Source: Tomocerus qinae
Taxonomy: Eukaryota; Arthropoda; Collembola; Entomobryomorpha; Tomoceridae
DNA: 64,000 nucleotides
Assembly (NCBI GenBank): GCA_020055645.1
Contig: CM034546.1
Span: 137,599,875-137,663,874 of the forward strand
Direction: 5' to 3'
The position numbers were made by a program, and so were the translations under genes. Below are positions 24,701-35,545 of this stretch, in pieces (position 1 is the first letter of the stretch; each line of letters starts with the position of its first letter). Below the pieces are notes generated by a model that ran no database searches, was not told the origin of the DNA, and saw nothing but the letters and a program-made list of their open reading frames with translations.

Positions 24701-26721
24701 AACATAACGTTCCACATTGAAGTTTCTGATGACAAAAAATCTTCAAATGTTCTCCACTTCTCCCAGCGTGCGAGTGGCGATGTAGGCGAAAATAAATAAC
24801 TTTGCAGCCTTGGTTAATATTTTTATAACGAATTGACCAATCACTTTCAATTTCGGACAATGCGTCTTCTTCTGTATTATACGTTTTTAAAAGATTCCAG
24901 TCAATTTTCTTTTTATTTAAGTTAGTATTTTTACGTTCTGAGTCAGTGTCGGAATCACTAGAATAATATGTAAGTTGGGAAGCCATTCTCTGACTTGTTA
25001 GTCAGTCTTTATAGTTTCAGTATTGCTTTCAAACTGATGTGGAATTATAAAACAGCAGCATTCAGCCAACTCAAACAAGATAAGAAACACATGATAAGAC
25101 AATCTTATGTAAAGCAGATACATTCCAATAAGTTCTTTAGCTAAATTCATTATCGGAATACCCACTAACAATATTCTTAAGCTTCCAAGTTGTAAAATTT
25201 ATGTAGACAAGTAAATCTATTCTACAAAAATACTATGTAAAATACAGTTTTCTATTACTGCCATTTGCATGGGTTCTACTGCCTAATGCATTTGTTTTAC
25301 AGCCCTCTAGCAATACCGGTTACTGCCAATTAAAAAAACTGCCCCAAAACCAGGGTTGTATATTGTCCGGACGAAATGAAAATTGCCCTGGATGAAACCA
25401 GTTTTGTCCATGGACAAAATTAATTTTGTCCACTTTTGTCCTGGACGAAATCAATTTTATCCAGGAAGAAATTGATTTTGTCCAGTTTTCACTATCCATC
25501 CTATTTCATCCACCGCAACCCTGCCCAAAACATATATTTACTGCCCAAAGAATTACTTTGAAAGCCCCGTAAAAAGGTATCCATATTTTATGTGATCCAA
25601 GGAAATAACATTTCGTAGTACAGTAGGTAAAGTAATAAATGTTAATAATATATCAAATTGTTTTCACAGATTCCGATGCCATGGGCATGGTTGGCATTGG
25701 AATGTCATACGGAGAAACAATTTTCATTGGCTTCAGATGTATGGTCATTTGGAGTAACGCTATGGGAAATATTCTCACTAGGGGAAGTTCCTTATCAAGG
25801 TTTAAAAAATGGACCTGATTTTATCACGCTAATCAACAATGGATTTCGAATGTCATTGCCCGCGTATTCCACTTATGACCTGTAAGTTATACCTTCTATC
25901 AGAAAAAATAAACTGTGGCAATACAATATAAGTAATAAGGAAGTCAAAAAAGTGAACTGGAACGAACGGGGTGGAAGTCGGAAGATGCTGTTAGAAGTCG
26001 AAAGACGATTGTGTCTAAAAACTGTCTAATCTAAAAAACTGTTTTAATTGAAAAAATATCCTTTTATTGAACCCTAACCCGTACCGCTTCCTAAACATGA
26101 CCATTAACGAAATACTAATGCACTGGAGAAATTAGTAGATAGATAGACAGACAGACATACTACTCCCCTAAATAAGAAAAGACTTTCTTATTAATTAATA
26201 ATCTTTAATAATTGAAACAAAGTCAATTTATTTTTGAGCTAGATAAATATTTGTCTAAACAGGCATAACATGATGTTGCGATGCTGGAACAAAACACCAT
26301 CAGACAGACCTAATTTCGAACAACTTTACGCAGAACTTATCAACATCGATGCTCAGGAAGAAGAAGTAAGCATATTCAAGATGTTGGATAATTTGTAATA
26401 GTAAACGATTCTGAAATAACAAATAGCTATTATTCACTCGGAAAATATAGGGACTAGAAATCATTCCTACCCCTCCCTTTATACAGGGAAAGTCAGGCTA
26501 AAATTTGAGGAGTAGGAGGGTTTCTAGTCCCTATATTTCCCGAGTGAATAATATATACTTGTGTTGATTCTTACCAATTTTCGTGATTGTAATTTTTTTG
26601 CAATGGCGTACAGGTGGAAGATTCAATTACTAGTTATAAAGGGTCTAGTTCAGACTGTGATGGTAGTAGTACTTCTCCCCAAGAAAGCACTTCCGATTTC
26701 AGTTGTGTGGTGATGGACTAA
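18785..26721 (+). CDS. Receptor tyrosine kinase with MACPF (perforin-like) ectodomain
   Basis: Eleven exons: 18785-19135, 19212-19511, 20310-20388, 20644-20813, 20971-23110, 23241-23480, 23570-23690, 23919-24147, 25670-25881, 26263-26365 and 26614-26721. All phases agree and the sum is 4053 nt, about 1350 aa. A signal peptide leads into two beta/gamma-crystallin-like modules (about 25-117 and 185-235; both have GC-V, then C-C patterns), then a unique region to about 630. A MACPF domain follows, about 630-895: it opens GFGYNILEDRP, has the signature YGTHVVKSARSGG near 782, and closes with YGGYRTF, LSDWIESLALNP and LILIPMSEI. A single TM helix lies at about 936-958. The kinase begins GSGHFGIVYEG near 1020, with VAVKMM, HGDLAARN (about 1170; the usual HRD Arg is Gly), DFG (1190), PMPWAWLALE, DVWSFGVTLWEI and a short Ser-rich tail. 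All catalytic Lys, Asp and DFG residues are present, so it should be active. Intron 8 uses a GC donor. AATAAA is at 26765. Confidence 0.88.
19563..19800 (-). repeat. Dispersed repeat, copy in kinase-gene intron 2
   Basis: The reverse complement matches the tandem pair at 41319-41765: shared blocks include CTGGTAGGA, CATCAACTGCACACGTAATA and GCAGGTTCC. It lies wholly in the intron 19512-20309. The family has ends reminiscent of short Helitron-like elements, but no hairpin and CTRR end were confirmed. Confidence 0.6.
20448..20606. mobile_element. Small TIR element (MITE), ~160 bp
   Basis: The left end ATATTTGGTTGAAGTAAG and right end CTTACTTCAACCAATATT are inverted repeats, with looser complementarity continuing over about 30 bp (GTTGCA in both arms). 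It sits in intron 3 of the MACPF receptor kinase. The family is not determined. Confidence 0.6.
24242..25568 (-). mobile_element. TIR DNA transposon, 1327 bp, in kinase-gene intron 8
   Basis: The ends are a perfect 32-bp inverted repeat starting GGGGCTTTCAAAGTAATTCT. Inside each end are several more copies of a GGCAGTA-type motif in matching orientation, as in subterminal transposase-binding repeats. Two short minus-strand frames (24636-24986 and 24506-24715) look like pieces of a transposase: one contains YNTEEDALSEIESDWSIRYK, the other an AT-hook-like KRGRPAG. It is non-autonomous. No target-site duplication was found. An hAT-type MITE is nested at 25351-25523. Confidence 0.75.
25351..25523. 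mobile_element. hAT-type MITE, 173 bp, copy 1
   Basis: Starts CAGGGTTGTATATTGTCC and ends CCGCAACCCTG, flanked by a perfect 8-bp duplication CCCAAAAC (25343-25350 and 25524-25531). The interior carries palindromic GGACAAAATTAATTTTGTCC-like units. Same family as 40040-40188. Confidence 0.85.
26429..26552. mobile_element. Foldback MITE, ~124 bp
   Basis: Arms of about 45 bp: left ATTATTCACTCGGAAAATAT, right its near reverse complement ending CCGAGTGAATAAT. It sits in the last intron (26366-26613) of the MACPF receptor kinase gene. Confidence 0.7.
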
Positions 26722-28036
26722 TCCTGCACCACGGAGTCAAAAATAATAATCATTTTCATGGTACAATAAACCAATATTAAGTGCATTATATTAGTAGCTT
26801 TGATTTCTTATCTGATTTTCATCTAAATGGGCCATAATTGTATTTCTTACTTTTCTGAGTTTGGAGTTTGGACCTGCCAATGAATTTAATAATATTATGT
26901 AACTGTTGAATAAAGACAATACATAGATAAATTATTGGCTATAACCCTATGAGTTGTAAAACGATCTTCGGAGTGCAATAAATTCATCATGCAGGTAAAA
27001 AAAGTTATATTTAATTGTAGTAAAAATAAAAATGATTGTCTCATTTAAATTAATTTCACAAACGAAAAAATGTAAATAGAAAAGCAAAATTTATTAAATT
27101 AATTACTATAAATAAATTAAATTAATAATGATGTTCGTAGTAAACTATTTAAAATTTAAGTAATTACTAAATCTAGGCACTTAACAAATCACTTTATTAC
27201 TGCTTTCCTTTATTGCATAGATTTACTACAATGTACCAGGTGCATAATATAAATTTAGTTCTACGATCTACGTTATATTAAATCATGTCAGATGAATTAT
27301 TACATTTGTCACTCCAAAAAATATTCACTGTATAATAATGGTTTATCTGGTTGTCCGTATTCATTGTACTATAATGTTTTTATTCTGGTTACTGGTTTGT
27401 CTTGATTTTGACAGTGATATCCATTAGAAACACGGACATTGATTATTATGATTATCGACAAATTAATCACAATGTTATATAAACCAAAAGCTGAATAAAT
27501 CAATTTAATTAAAATATACATATTTTCCTCGAACTATAATAAGTTTTTGTCAGATGAATGAATGAGAATCAAGTCGCTTGTGTTTATTATATTGCTAGAC
27601 AAACTTTACTTGTGTTTAATATAAACATGAAGACAAATGCCATTACCTATCCTTGCATATCTAGGCTTGTTACACAACGTATCTTTGACTTAGTGCTATC
27701 TATATGGATTATGGCATTTGCAAAGGTCAAAGGGGCTGTGAAAGAACATAATATTACTGTATAGATAGTAGTACGTAAGTACGAGGCGACATTATTTTAT
27801 GCATTTACGTGTTACATTTGTATCCACGTCTTACATTTCAAATACTTGGTAGTACATAAACGCATATAAAACCGTCAAAGTCGAAGAACTGTAAGCTGGT
27901 GGACAAGCAAGACAAAATTAATACATATAAGTTTACTACTGCGAACATTTAGAGTCTCAATTTGAAATATCCACCAACATTACCAATTATACAAAATATT
28001 ATCAAAACATTATTAACAATCTGTATCCAAGTCAAA
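26722..28036. other. Intergenic, 1.3 kb
   Basis: Contains the poly(A) signal of the kinase gene (26765) and the TATA box of the galectin-like gene (27865). No other gene or strong repeat was seen. Confidence 0.5.
27865..27870 (+). promoter_or_regulatory. TATA box of the galectin-like gene
   Basis: TATAAA in the context GCATATAAAACC, 172 bp upstream of the ATG at 28037, with room for a start near 27895. Confidence 0.5.
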
Positions 28037-30298
28037 ATGAAGTTTTCTCACAAACATTTTGTCTTTCTTATCGTCTGGTCAGTTTTGGCAATATTAATAA
28101 TTTTTCTCTTGACGCAAATAATAATTTCGTGGGAGCATCATCAAGTAATTGAAAATACGAATGCTTCGGATATTTTCAGGTTTGAAAGATTTTATTGCTC
28201 GTAAATTGTCAAAACATTAATTGCATTAAATGATACTTCAATTATGACATCAAATTTCAATTGAATGACTATTATTTCGATTGATATTTTAATAACCATG
28301 CAGAAGATTTTATTCCAAATTAAGTGTCATTGTTTATTTTTTTCAACAATGAATTGAGGTAGCAGTTTTTTAAATTTTATGTAACTATAAGAAAATAGTT
28401 TGAAGAAATAATGTTTTCATTAACTGCATGTTATCTTGCAGTTAAAATTAGAAATTTATTTCCATGAAAAGTGATTGTGACTATTATCCATATACTAGCA
28501 AGGAGTTTTCCCAGGAGTATACAGATACACATGTTAACTCCACCATGAATGAAAAATTTGAATTGAAAAAGGTATGAAAACAATCGTTTTAAAAATAGAA
28601 AATAATGATACAATTTCTTAAACATTGAACACAATTACTATAATCCAAGATTTGTACATTATTTCAAATGGGTCATTAAATTTAGGCTTTTTCGGAAAAT
28701 TCTTTGAGTGAAGTAAATACACTCCAACATCTCTCGTCATTGAATGAAAGCGTTTTCGAATTGAATGAGAAACTAGACCTTTTGAACAAAACCTTATTAT
28801 GGATGATGGAAAATGACTCCCAGAAGGTGACGATTTTGTTAAAATATTGTCTGCTTAACATTACAGTCGCGACTATGTAACAAACCAATTTATCAAGAGA
28901 TAGGTTTGTTACTTTGTAATTAATAATAACTCAGCATTTTCCATATAATTAAAAGTTGGATTGATATAATATCTATTGAGTTTCTAATTTCAGAGAGAAT
29001 GGGAAGCAGCACAGAAAGAGGAGGACAAGCACTTTCCATTCGACCCTCAACTCAATAATTGCTACCGAAACTTTATCTTACAAAATGCTAATTCAACGGT
29101 ATCTCAATCAATTTTAAATAAATGTAAGTATAATTAACTCATTTGTCGGTTTCAATTTCTTAGGATACTAACCTGCAGAATCAACTATCTGTCTCTACTG
29201 AAACTGCCGTCTCAAGAGTCTCAACTTGCGTATTGCTTTTACGAAGATCGGTATATAGAACAATTACTTCAATATAAGATTGAGTCAACGTGTAAATTAA
29301 AGTAAGCATCTGTTTTTGTCTACCATAGTCTATGAATAATCCACGTGTTGAAGGGACAGTTCATTTGAAAGCTTCATACGACCATTATCGAATCAGCGTG
29401 GCTGGAACAATGATTCCTCATTCAAAGGAGTAAGTATCCTTTGGTTTATTGAAAAGCTTTTTGAGAAATCCAATTTATTTTCCGTTAGTCAGTGCAATCA
29501 ACAAATGTATTTTATTATATTCTAATTTATTATCTATCGTGGTAATTGCAATTACCTGGTCTCTGATAATTGATAACTCTGTTACCCAACTATTGGTGAA
29601 ATTTTACGACCCTTATTTAACAGATTTTATTATCCATATTAGCATTTTGGATTCACAAATCAAAATAGATGTTGTCGTTTCAGGTTCTCCATTAACATCT
29701 ATGTAGACGACGAGGGCTACAATAACATTTTGCACATGAATCCAAGAATGCACCAGAGGAAGATTGCATTCAGTTCACGATTCTTACCTTATGATTGGAC
29801 TGAAGAGATATTTGCACCTTTAAATGGAATTTCCCCAGGCAAAGATTTCAAGATTGTGATTACCTCCGAAGATTTTCTGTTTAATGTTCGAATGAGCATG
29901 AATATTTGCGTAGTAAAGTATCTTGTCAATGAAAATAATGTACATGGGTTACAACTTGTCTAGATTATGGTGAATGACAAAGGACCAATTCAACTCTCAA
30001 ATGACTACCCTGGTCCCAAGTCAACAATACGAAGAATTGAAATACACGAACCTGTCAACATTCGTTTGTTGACTTTTGAGATATTTAAAGAATCAGTTCT
30101 AATGCCCGGAGAGGACATACAATGTGAGAAATTACACCAAGTTTAATTCATGTAGTTTTGCAGACTAGAACGAAATCTTAAACGTGTAACATTTTCTTAG
30201 ACGACTACACGTACAATGTGGAAGCCAATTCCGGAAGCAACAGTTGGTTACCCATGATAACTGAAGATTCAAAGGAACAACAATCTATCGATACATAA
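28037..30298 (+). CDS. Type II membrane protein with coiled-coil stalk and galectin domain
   Basis: Best exon reading: 28037-28144, 28452-28571, 28686-28826, 28994-29098, 29329-29429, 29684-29885, 29964-30123 and 30201-30298; phases agree and give about 344 aa. Alternatives exist: exon 1 may end at 28179, exon 4 at 29123, exon 6 at 29909, and 29164-29301 may hold another exon. There is no cleavable signal; a helix FVFLIVWSVLAILIIFLLTQ near the N terminus suggests type II topology. A heptad-rich stalk (LQHLSSLNESVFELNEKLDL) precedes the galectin fold: VEGTVHLKA, FSINIYV, then ILHMNPR (the H-N-R sugar-contact motif), DWTEEI (Trp and Glu contacts), PGKDFKIVI and IMVND. Galectins bind beta-galactosides. 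Membrane-anchored forms are unusual because family members normally lack a signal or anchor. Confidence 0.7.
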
Positions 30299-30709
30299 TT
30301 TCAGTTTTAACATCCCCTTCATGAAATTTTACACTTTAGACTATTAAAAATTGGATATCATTTCAATATTAACACATCTACTCATTAAAATCATTTTTCT
30401 ACAAAAACAAAACTGCGACGCTCTGGCGACAAATCGTTATGATTTTCTGTGTAGGCGTTTATTTTTTAAATCAATTCGAGGAAACTTGTTATTATCATTA
30501 CAACTATAATATCTTATTTATCTTGACACATTGGTTTAGCTGCGCAGTAATATTGATTGCAATGCTCTCCCATTACACAAACTTTGCCAAAGCCGCATTT
30601 AATTTTGTCACAGCTCTCGGTATTATCTGCGAAATGATAACAAACATTATCGATAATTCATAGTATTATAATATTATTATTATGTTATTCAACTTTTAAT
30701 TAGCATGGC
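30299..30709. other. Intergenic, 0.4 kb
   Basis: Short spacer between the convergent galectin-like and Cys-rich genes. The open stretch 30439-30663 has no recognisable domain, and its hydrophobic translation may be chance. Confidence 0.4.
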
Positions 30710-31283
30710 TCATGAATGTTTACATGATTTGGTGTAGCAGGCGTAGCCCCAACGAAGGGAGCACGGTGGAACTCTGCAAAGTTTGGCGACTCCTCTAGCC
30801 CAGACTTCATTTTGCCCGCACAACTCTTTGGATGGAATCACTGGTTTTTTCACTGCATGATTCAAAAATACAAAACATGATCAAATTTTATCTAATACTT
30901 TATGGAATCGTCGATAGAGAATACTTTAAATTGGGTTTAGTACATTTCGATAAGAACAGACAACCAAACTAACCTGGAGATGGAATGCATTCAAAATGTG
31001 GTTGAATTTGGACACTCGATTCAACGCAGTTAGCCCCGACGCTGCATGCACGATCCCAAGTAACGCAATATTGTGTAGGAGGGCATATCTTACGATTGTT
31101 TAAACAAATGTTCACTAAAAACAAAAAGATTTTCGTTGTAATGCAACACAACATAGTTCAAAGACTATTTTAGAGAATGTTAACTAAATTGTAATTAATG
31201 GACACACACTTACTCTGCGAAGTACAGAAACTTAACCAACTTAAAATTGCTAAAACAATCCCAACTTTTGATGAAGTTTTCAT
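30710..31283 (-). CDS. Small secreted Cys-rich protein
   Basis: Three minus-strand exons: 31214-31283 (ATG at 31283, donor gtaagt), 30974-31114 and 30710-30840 (stop TGA). All phases agree, giving about 113 aa. A signal peptide (MKTSSKVGIVLAILSWLSFC) is followed by a Cys-rich mature protein with blocks NICLNNRKICPPTQYC, ACSVGANC, LCGQNEVWARG and ACYTKSC, about eleven Cys after the signal. The spacing hints at EGF-like or TIL-like disulfide modules, but none matches cleanly. The likely location is extracellular; the role is unknown. Confidence 0.65.
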
Positions 31284-31792
31284 TTTGGGTTAGGATGACA
31301 CACCTCGTAATTTCTTGCTTACCAATTCGCCATTACCAAACTGTACTTGGTAATTCACTCGGAGTGATGCAATTGCAAACCGACTCTCTGTATTTGTGGT
31401 AATGTGGTGAAAACTTTAGAATGTATATTCAAAGCGTTGGAAAAGGTGAACAGCCTGTCAATGACGTAGCAGATAAGCTCCAAGTTAGTCATTCATTATG
31501 TAAATACAAATGAAGCGAATGAAAATAATATTGTTTACAATTCTTGTAACTTTGCATTTGATGCTTTATCCTAATCCTAATAATAAAAGATTATTAGTCA
31601 CTAGTTAACCCAGCAAAGGAATGGATCTACCACCCAGATTAAGTTCAGAATGTCACATAAGTATAACACGTGGTAAAAAATTGTACGTATATAGAGTTGA
31701 CAATGACAATAATTACCCTTGTTAAAACTCATTTTCAAGGATGTAAACTTTTTATCATTAGCCAATAAAATTTCAAATTTTTTATTTCAAAT

Positions 31793-31876
31793 TTGGATGA
31801 ATTCGGATGAATTCATCCGAATGCTCATCCGAATTCGTCCGAATTCATCCGAATTCATCTAATTTCATCCAATTTA
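31793..31876. repeat. Short GAATTCATCCG repeat cluster
   Basis: At least six copies of an ATTCATCCGA-like decamer, first in one orientation then inverted (GATGAATTCGGATGAATTC, then ATCCGAATTCGTCCGAATTC), giving a self-complementary AT-rich cluster. Confidence 0.7.
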
Positions 31877-33090
31877 CATTGTAGGGTATATCTATTTATC
31901 TATCGATGTCTGAACGTCTCTGCTCATGGGCACATAAACGTACGGAATTATTCATTACGCATGTCACAGTTTACCATTATAGCATAGTTAAATCATGATC
32001 ATGAGGTATAGTGTCTATTCAACAATTCTACTACCACGTCGCAAAACTGTGTATTTAAATTTAACAATTTTATCATACTTTGCTGTTAAAACGTGCATGT
32101 ATGCATAAAAAGAAGTTCTCTGGATGGCATTTAGCATTTTTAACAAATAAACCAAACTATGATGCTTAATACATAATAACTGTAAGGCGGCCTATAGTAA
32201 TAACATTCATAACTTTATAGTCTTGATTGGATTACTGTTAGATACATCCCTCTATCTAAAATACTTTTACATGTGATAACTACTGCTAAATGCCAATATC
32301 CTTGGGATAACCATAATGTTAGTTTTTTAGTCGCACAAACCCAGTTGTTCAACTGTTAACATTAATTACAGGTTTTGTAACAATGTTTGCCTTACAATTG
32401 TTACAAAATGTTCCATTGTTTACATGAAACCATCTCCATTCCATTTTCCACTATAATTAGCCTCAAGTAAAGCAACACATTTAAAACATACCTACTCCAT
32501 ATTATGCTCTGTACCAGTACTCAATTGTATATTATTATGTATCTTAAATTTGAATATATTGCTGAATAAGGAAACATATTATAAGGTGTTAATTACATAA
32601 TTTACGTTTAGTACTTCCTCACCATATATTTAAACATAAAGATTAGACATGGAATATATCTTCAGTTGTAACAATTGCTTGCAGTTTATCACAATACTTA
32701 GAAATAGGCAGGCCACAACATTTCAACACATTTTACTTACAGATTTAAGACCACAATTTCGTTGTGTCTAAAAGTTGACCTTGTGAAAAAATTTAGTGCA
32801 ACATTTGAAAATAGACAGTAAAAATCATTTAAATTAAAAAATTTGGAAGTAGAGAATTTTTTAATTTTCTGTAACTGGAAAGTATCAATTTTTCTTCGTG
32901 CTCCTCTGCTTTACAGTCACTTTCTGTTTTCAGTTGTCGTCTTTTTTATTTTACAGTCAGGGCAACGGAACCCTTTAAATGAAATTTCAACAATTTAAAA
33001 TAATGTCCTGCAGAAAATTTATGAAATGAAAAACAAACTTTTACGGCTGCAAAAACGATTGGGCGCATCATATGTAGGGTTGGGACGAAT

Positions 33091-34942
33091 AGGGAATTAA
33101 CTCGTTCGTAATGTATTAATCAGTTGCTATGAGTTCAAAATTTGGAATAATTTAGTGATTTTCATGGTTTCGTATTTTGGAAAAAAATTGCAGGGCAAAA
33201 GACACTACTTTTGAAAATAGTTATCAGGCCATGTTTACTTTTTAGCTCGCCTGAGGAAGCAAGCTTATAGAACCACACAGTACGTACGTCTGCCCGCCAA
33301 CCCTGTAACTTTTGAATGCATTAACAGAAATTGATCAAACTCGTGACAAACGTTGCTAATTGACCTGTGACGTTATAGTGATGGTCCCATTCATTCAATA
33401 CGTTGCAGAGATACCATGAGCTCACTTAGTCTTCATTTTGATAGTCAAAGTGAAAAATGGTCCAAAACAAAGTTTAAACGTGTTCGCAGTAAATTGTTAA
33501 TTATAAAGTTTAAAATTTTGCATGTCGCTTCTAACACATTCTAACCGAAATTTCTACAAAAATAAAAATTCGAATTTTTAGTATATGTGATAGTCAAAAT
33601 TACACCTTTTAAATCTCTGTCGATTTTAATGGTCAATATTAAAGGTAACCCATGCACGGCCCTTCACAAGGGATTTTGCTTAAGTCATGGTATGAGTGCT
33701 AACGAAAGCATTATGCATTAGTTTGCGTAGTTCCACATTCTGTGCTGTACTCTGCCGAAGCGCTCTGCCTCCTTCGACAGACTAGTACAGCGCGCGACTC
33801 TGCGCTGAGTGGTTCTTCGCAGTTTTTGTCTGTACTTCCCATGCAAATTCGAAAATTTCAAACGTTCATTGATTTATTATTATTATTGATTTATATCAAT
33901 AAATACTTTATGTAAAAAAATTTTGTTGGCATTTTTGGAAACTTTGATTTAATACCAAGGACTTGTGTCTCCAATTCCAATATTATTATTTGTCTCTCGT
34001 CAAAATTGTTAGTCAAGGAACCGTGCCACTTTTCTGGCAACTACTTTTTTGAAACAATAATTTCTCCTAAACTACGAACCTTTATGAAAATATTGGACAC
34101 ACAAGTCCTAGTTATTAAAACAGGGTTTCCAAAAATCTCCACCAAAGAATTTTTATAAGGTATTTATTGAGTTATTTATGATCATTTAGAGCACAAAATA
34201 CATGAGAACGCTTATTAAGGGGCATTGTACAGGTTACCCTTAATCTAATTTTAATAACCAATATTAATCAACTTTAATTTCTGTTGGTTCTAATGCTCAA
34301 TATTAATCAACTTTAATTTCTGTTGATTCTAATGCTCAATATTATTCAACTTTAATTTCTGTTGATTTTAAATACCAATATTAATCAACTTTAATTATCT
34401 GTTGATTTTAATACTTAATATTAATCAACTTTAATTATCTGTTGATTTAATACTCAATTTTAATCAATTTATATTTTCTGTTGATTTTAATGGCCAATAT
34501 TTTTGATTTTCTGTTGATTTTAATGGTCAATATTTTTTGATTTTCTGTTGATTTTAATCGTTAATATTTTTTGATTTTTTGTTGATTTTAATGTTAGCAT
34601 AAAAGCATTTTAATGTTAGAATAAAGCAGCAACAGAAGTGAGCTTCTGTTGCTGCTTAAGTTGAGGTTACCTGCTAGTATAGTTAGCTTCTGCAACGCAT
34701 TTACCGTAATCTTATGCCCATGATACCCTGTCAACGAAGCAAAAGTAACGGAATGAGTAATTTGGAACTGTTTTGACTGTACCAAGGCGAAGAGATAACA
34801 TTTTGTAAGATGCACATAATAAAATCGAAACGCACGATTTTATTCCGCAATAATTTATTACCAAAACGAAACCATGTTGAAATTTTCCTGAAAAATGCCC
34901 CTTAGTTACGAAATTAAAATATTACGAACGAGTTAATTCCCT
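33091..34942. mobile_element. TIR-flanked element, 1.85 kb
   Basis: A 22-bp inverted repeat, AGGGAATTAACTCGTTCGTA followed by AT, forms both ends. The interior has no transposase frame. It contains a minisatellite (34240-34605), and two loosely complementary GGTAACC-containing stretches near 33650 and 34240 that suggest a nested insertion. No target duplication was recognised. The class is unknown. Confidence 0.6.
34240..34605. repeat. Minisatellite, ~38-42-bp unit
   Basis: About nine imperfect tandem copies of a unit like TTTCTGTTGATTTTAATGCT followed by CAATATTAATCAACTTTAA; later copies are shortened. It lies inside the 33091-34942 element. Confidence 0.85.
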
Positions 34943-35490
34943 TTTAGCCCAAACGGTTCATATTGGGTTATTGGGCAAACTGTGATTAAACGGACACAAA
35001 ATTAGGTTTTGAAATTACAGGCCCATTAGTTCTTTAGAGCTATTGGATTTTTGGCTTACAAATAGTTGTTTACGACCATTCAAAATTTATTGTTCCAAAT
35101 AAACATAGGGCAAGCGTTTTTTAAAATTTCAAATATCCAATTCATTATGGATTTGCATTCGACGACAGGTTTAAATGGTAAATTATATTCACATCTGAAT
35201 TTCAATTTCAACAAAAATTAATGAAGGTCATGAAATCACTAGCTTCCCCTCCATAGAATGGCAATTGTCCAAGTTAATCACCATCTCATGTGATTTAACA
35301 GATAAGTGTAAATTTGATTCCGGATCCCAGTTTTGTTCCAAATATCGAAAATATTAACACTTAATTAGTTTCTCGGATTTCGATTGGATCAAACAAATCT
35401 TTCTTTCAACAAATTATTCAAAAACCGGTTAATGATTGATTGCGTTTAGCCATTAGGAGTTTTGAATAGAAACTTATTTTAATTTTGAAA

Positions 35491-35511
35491 TATATATATA
35501 TATATATATAT
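35491..35511. repeat. (TA)n microsatellite
   Basis: Ten uninterrupted TA units and a partial, just upstream of the first recognisable protease exon. Confidence 0.9.
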
Positions 35512-35545
35512 TTGTCTAAAATTATTTGCAATTTTACTTGTACAG

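Larger units (their letters stand above)
31284..35545. other. Intergenic or long first intron, 4.3 kb
   Basis: Holds a short GAATTCATCC repeat run (31793-31876), a 1.85-kb TIR element (33091-34942) and a (TA)n run (35491-35511). An ATG at 31510 opens a signal-peptide-like stretch (MKRMKIILFTILVTLHLM) of about 34 codons that might be the missing first exon of the protease downstream, but the donor candidates are weak. Confidence 0.4.

Noticed and set aside
24636-24986. Minus-strand frame as a separate host gene
   Set aside because: It lies inside a perfect-TIR transposon and reads as a fragment of that element's protein.
30439-30663. 74-codon hydrophobic frame after the galectin-like gene
   Set aside because: No splice link to the galectin-like exons, which already end in a stop at 30298; no known domain.
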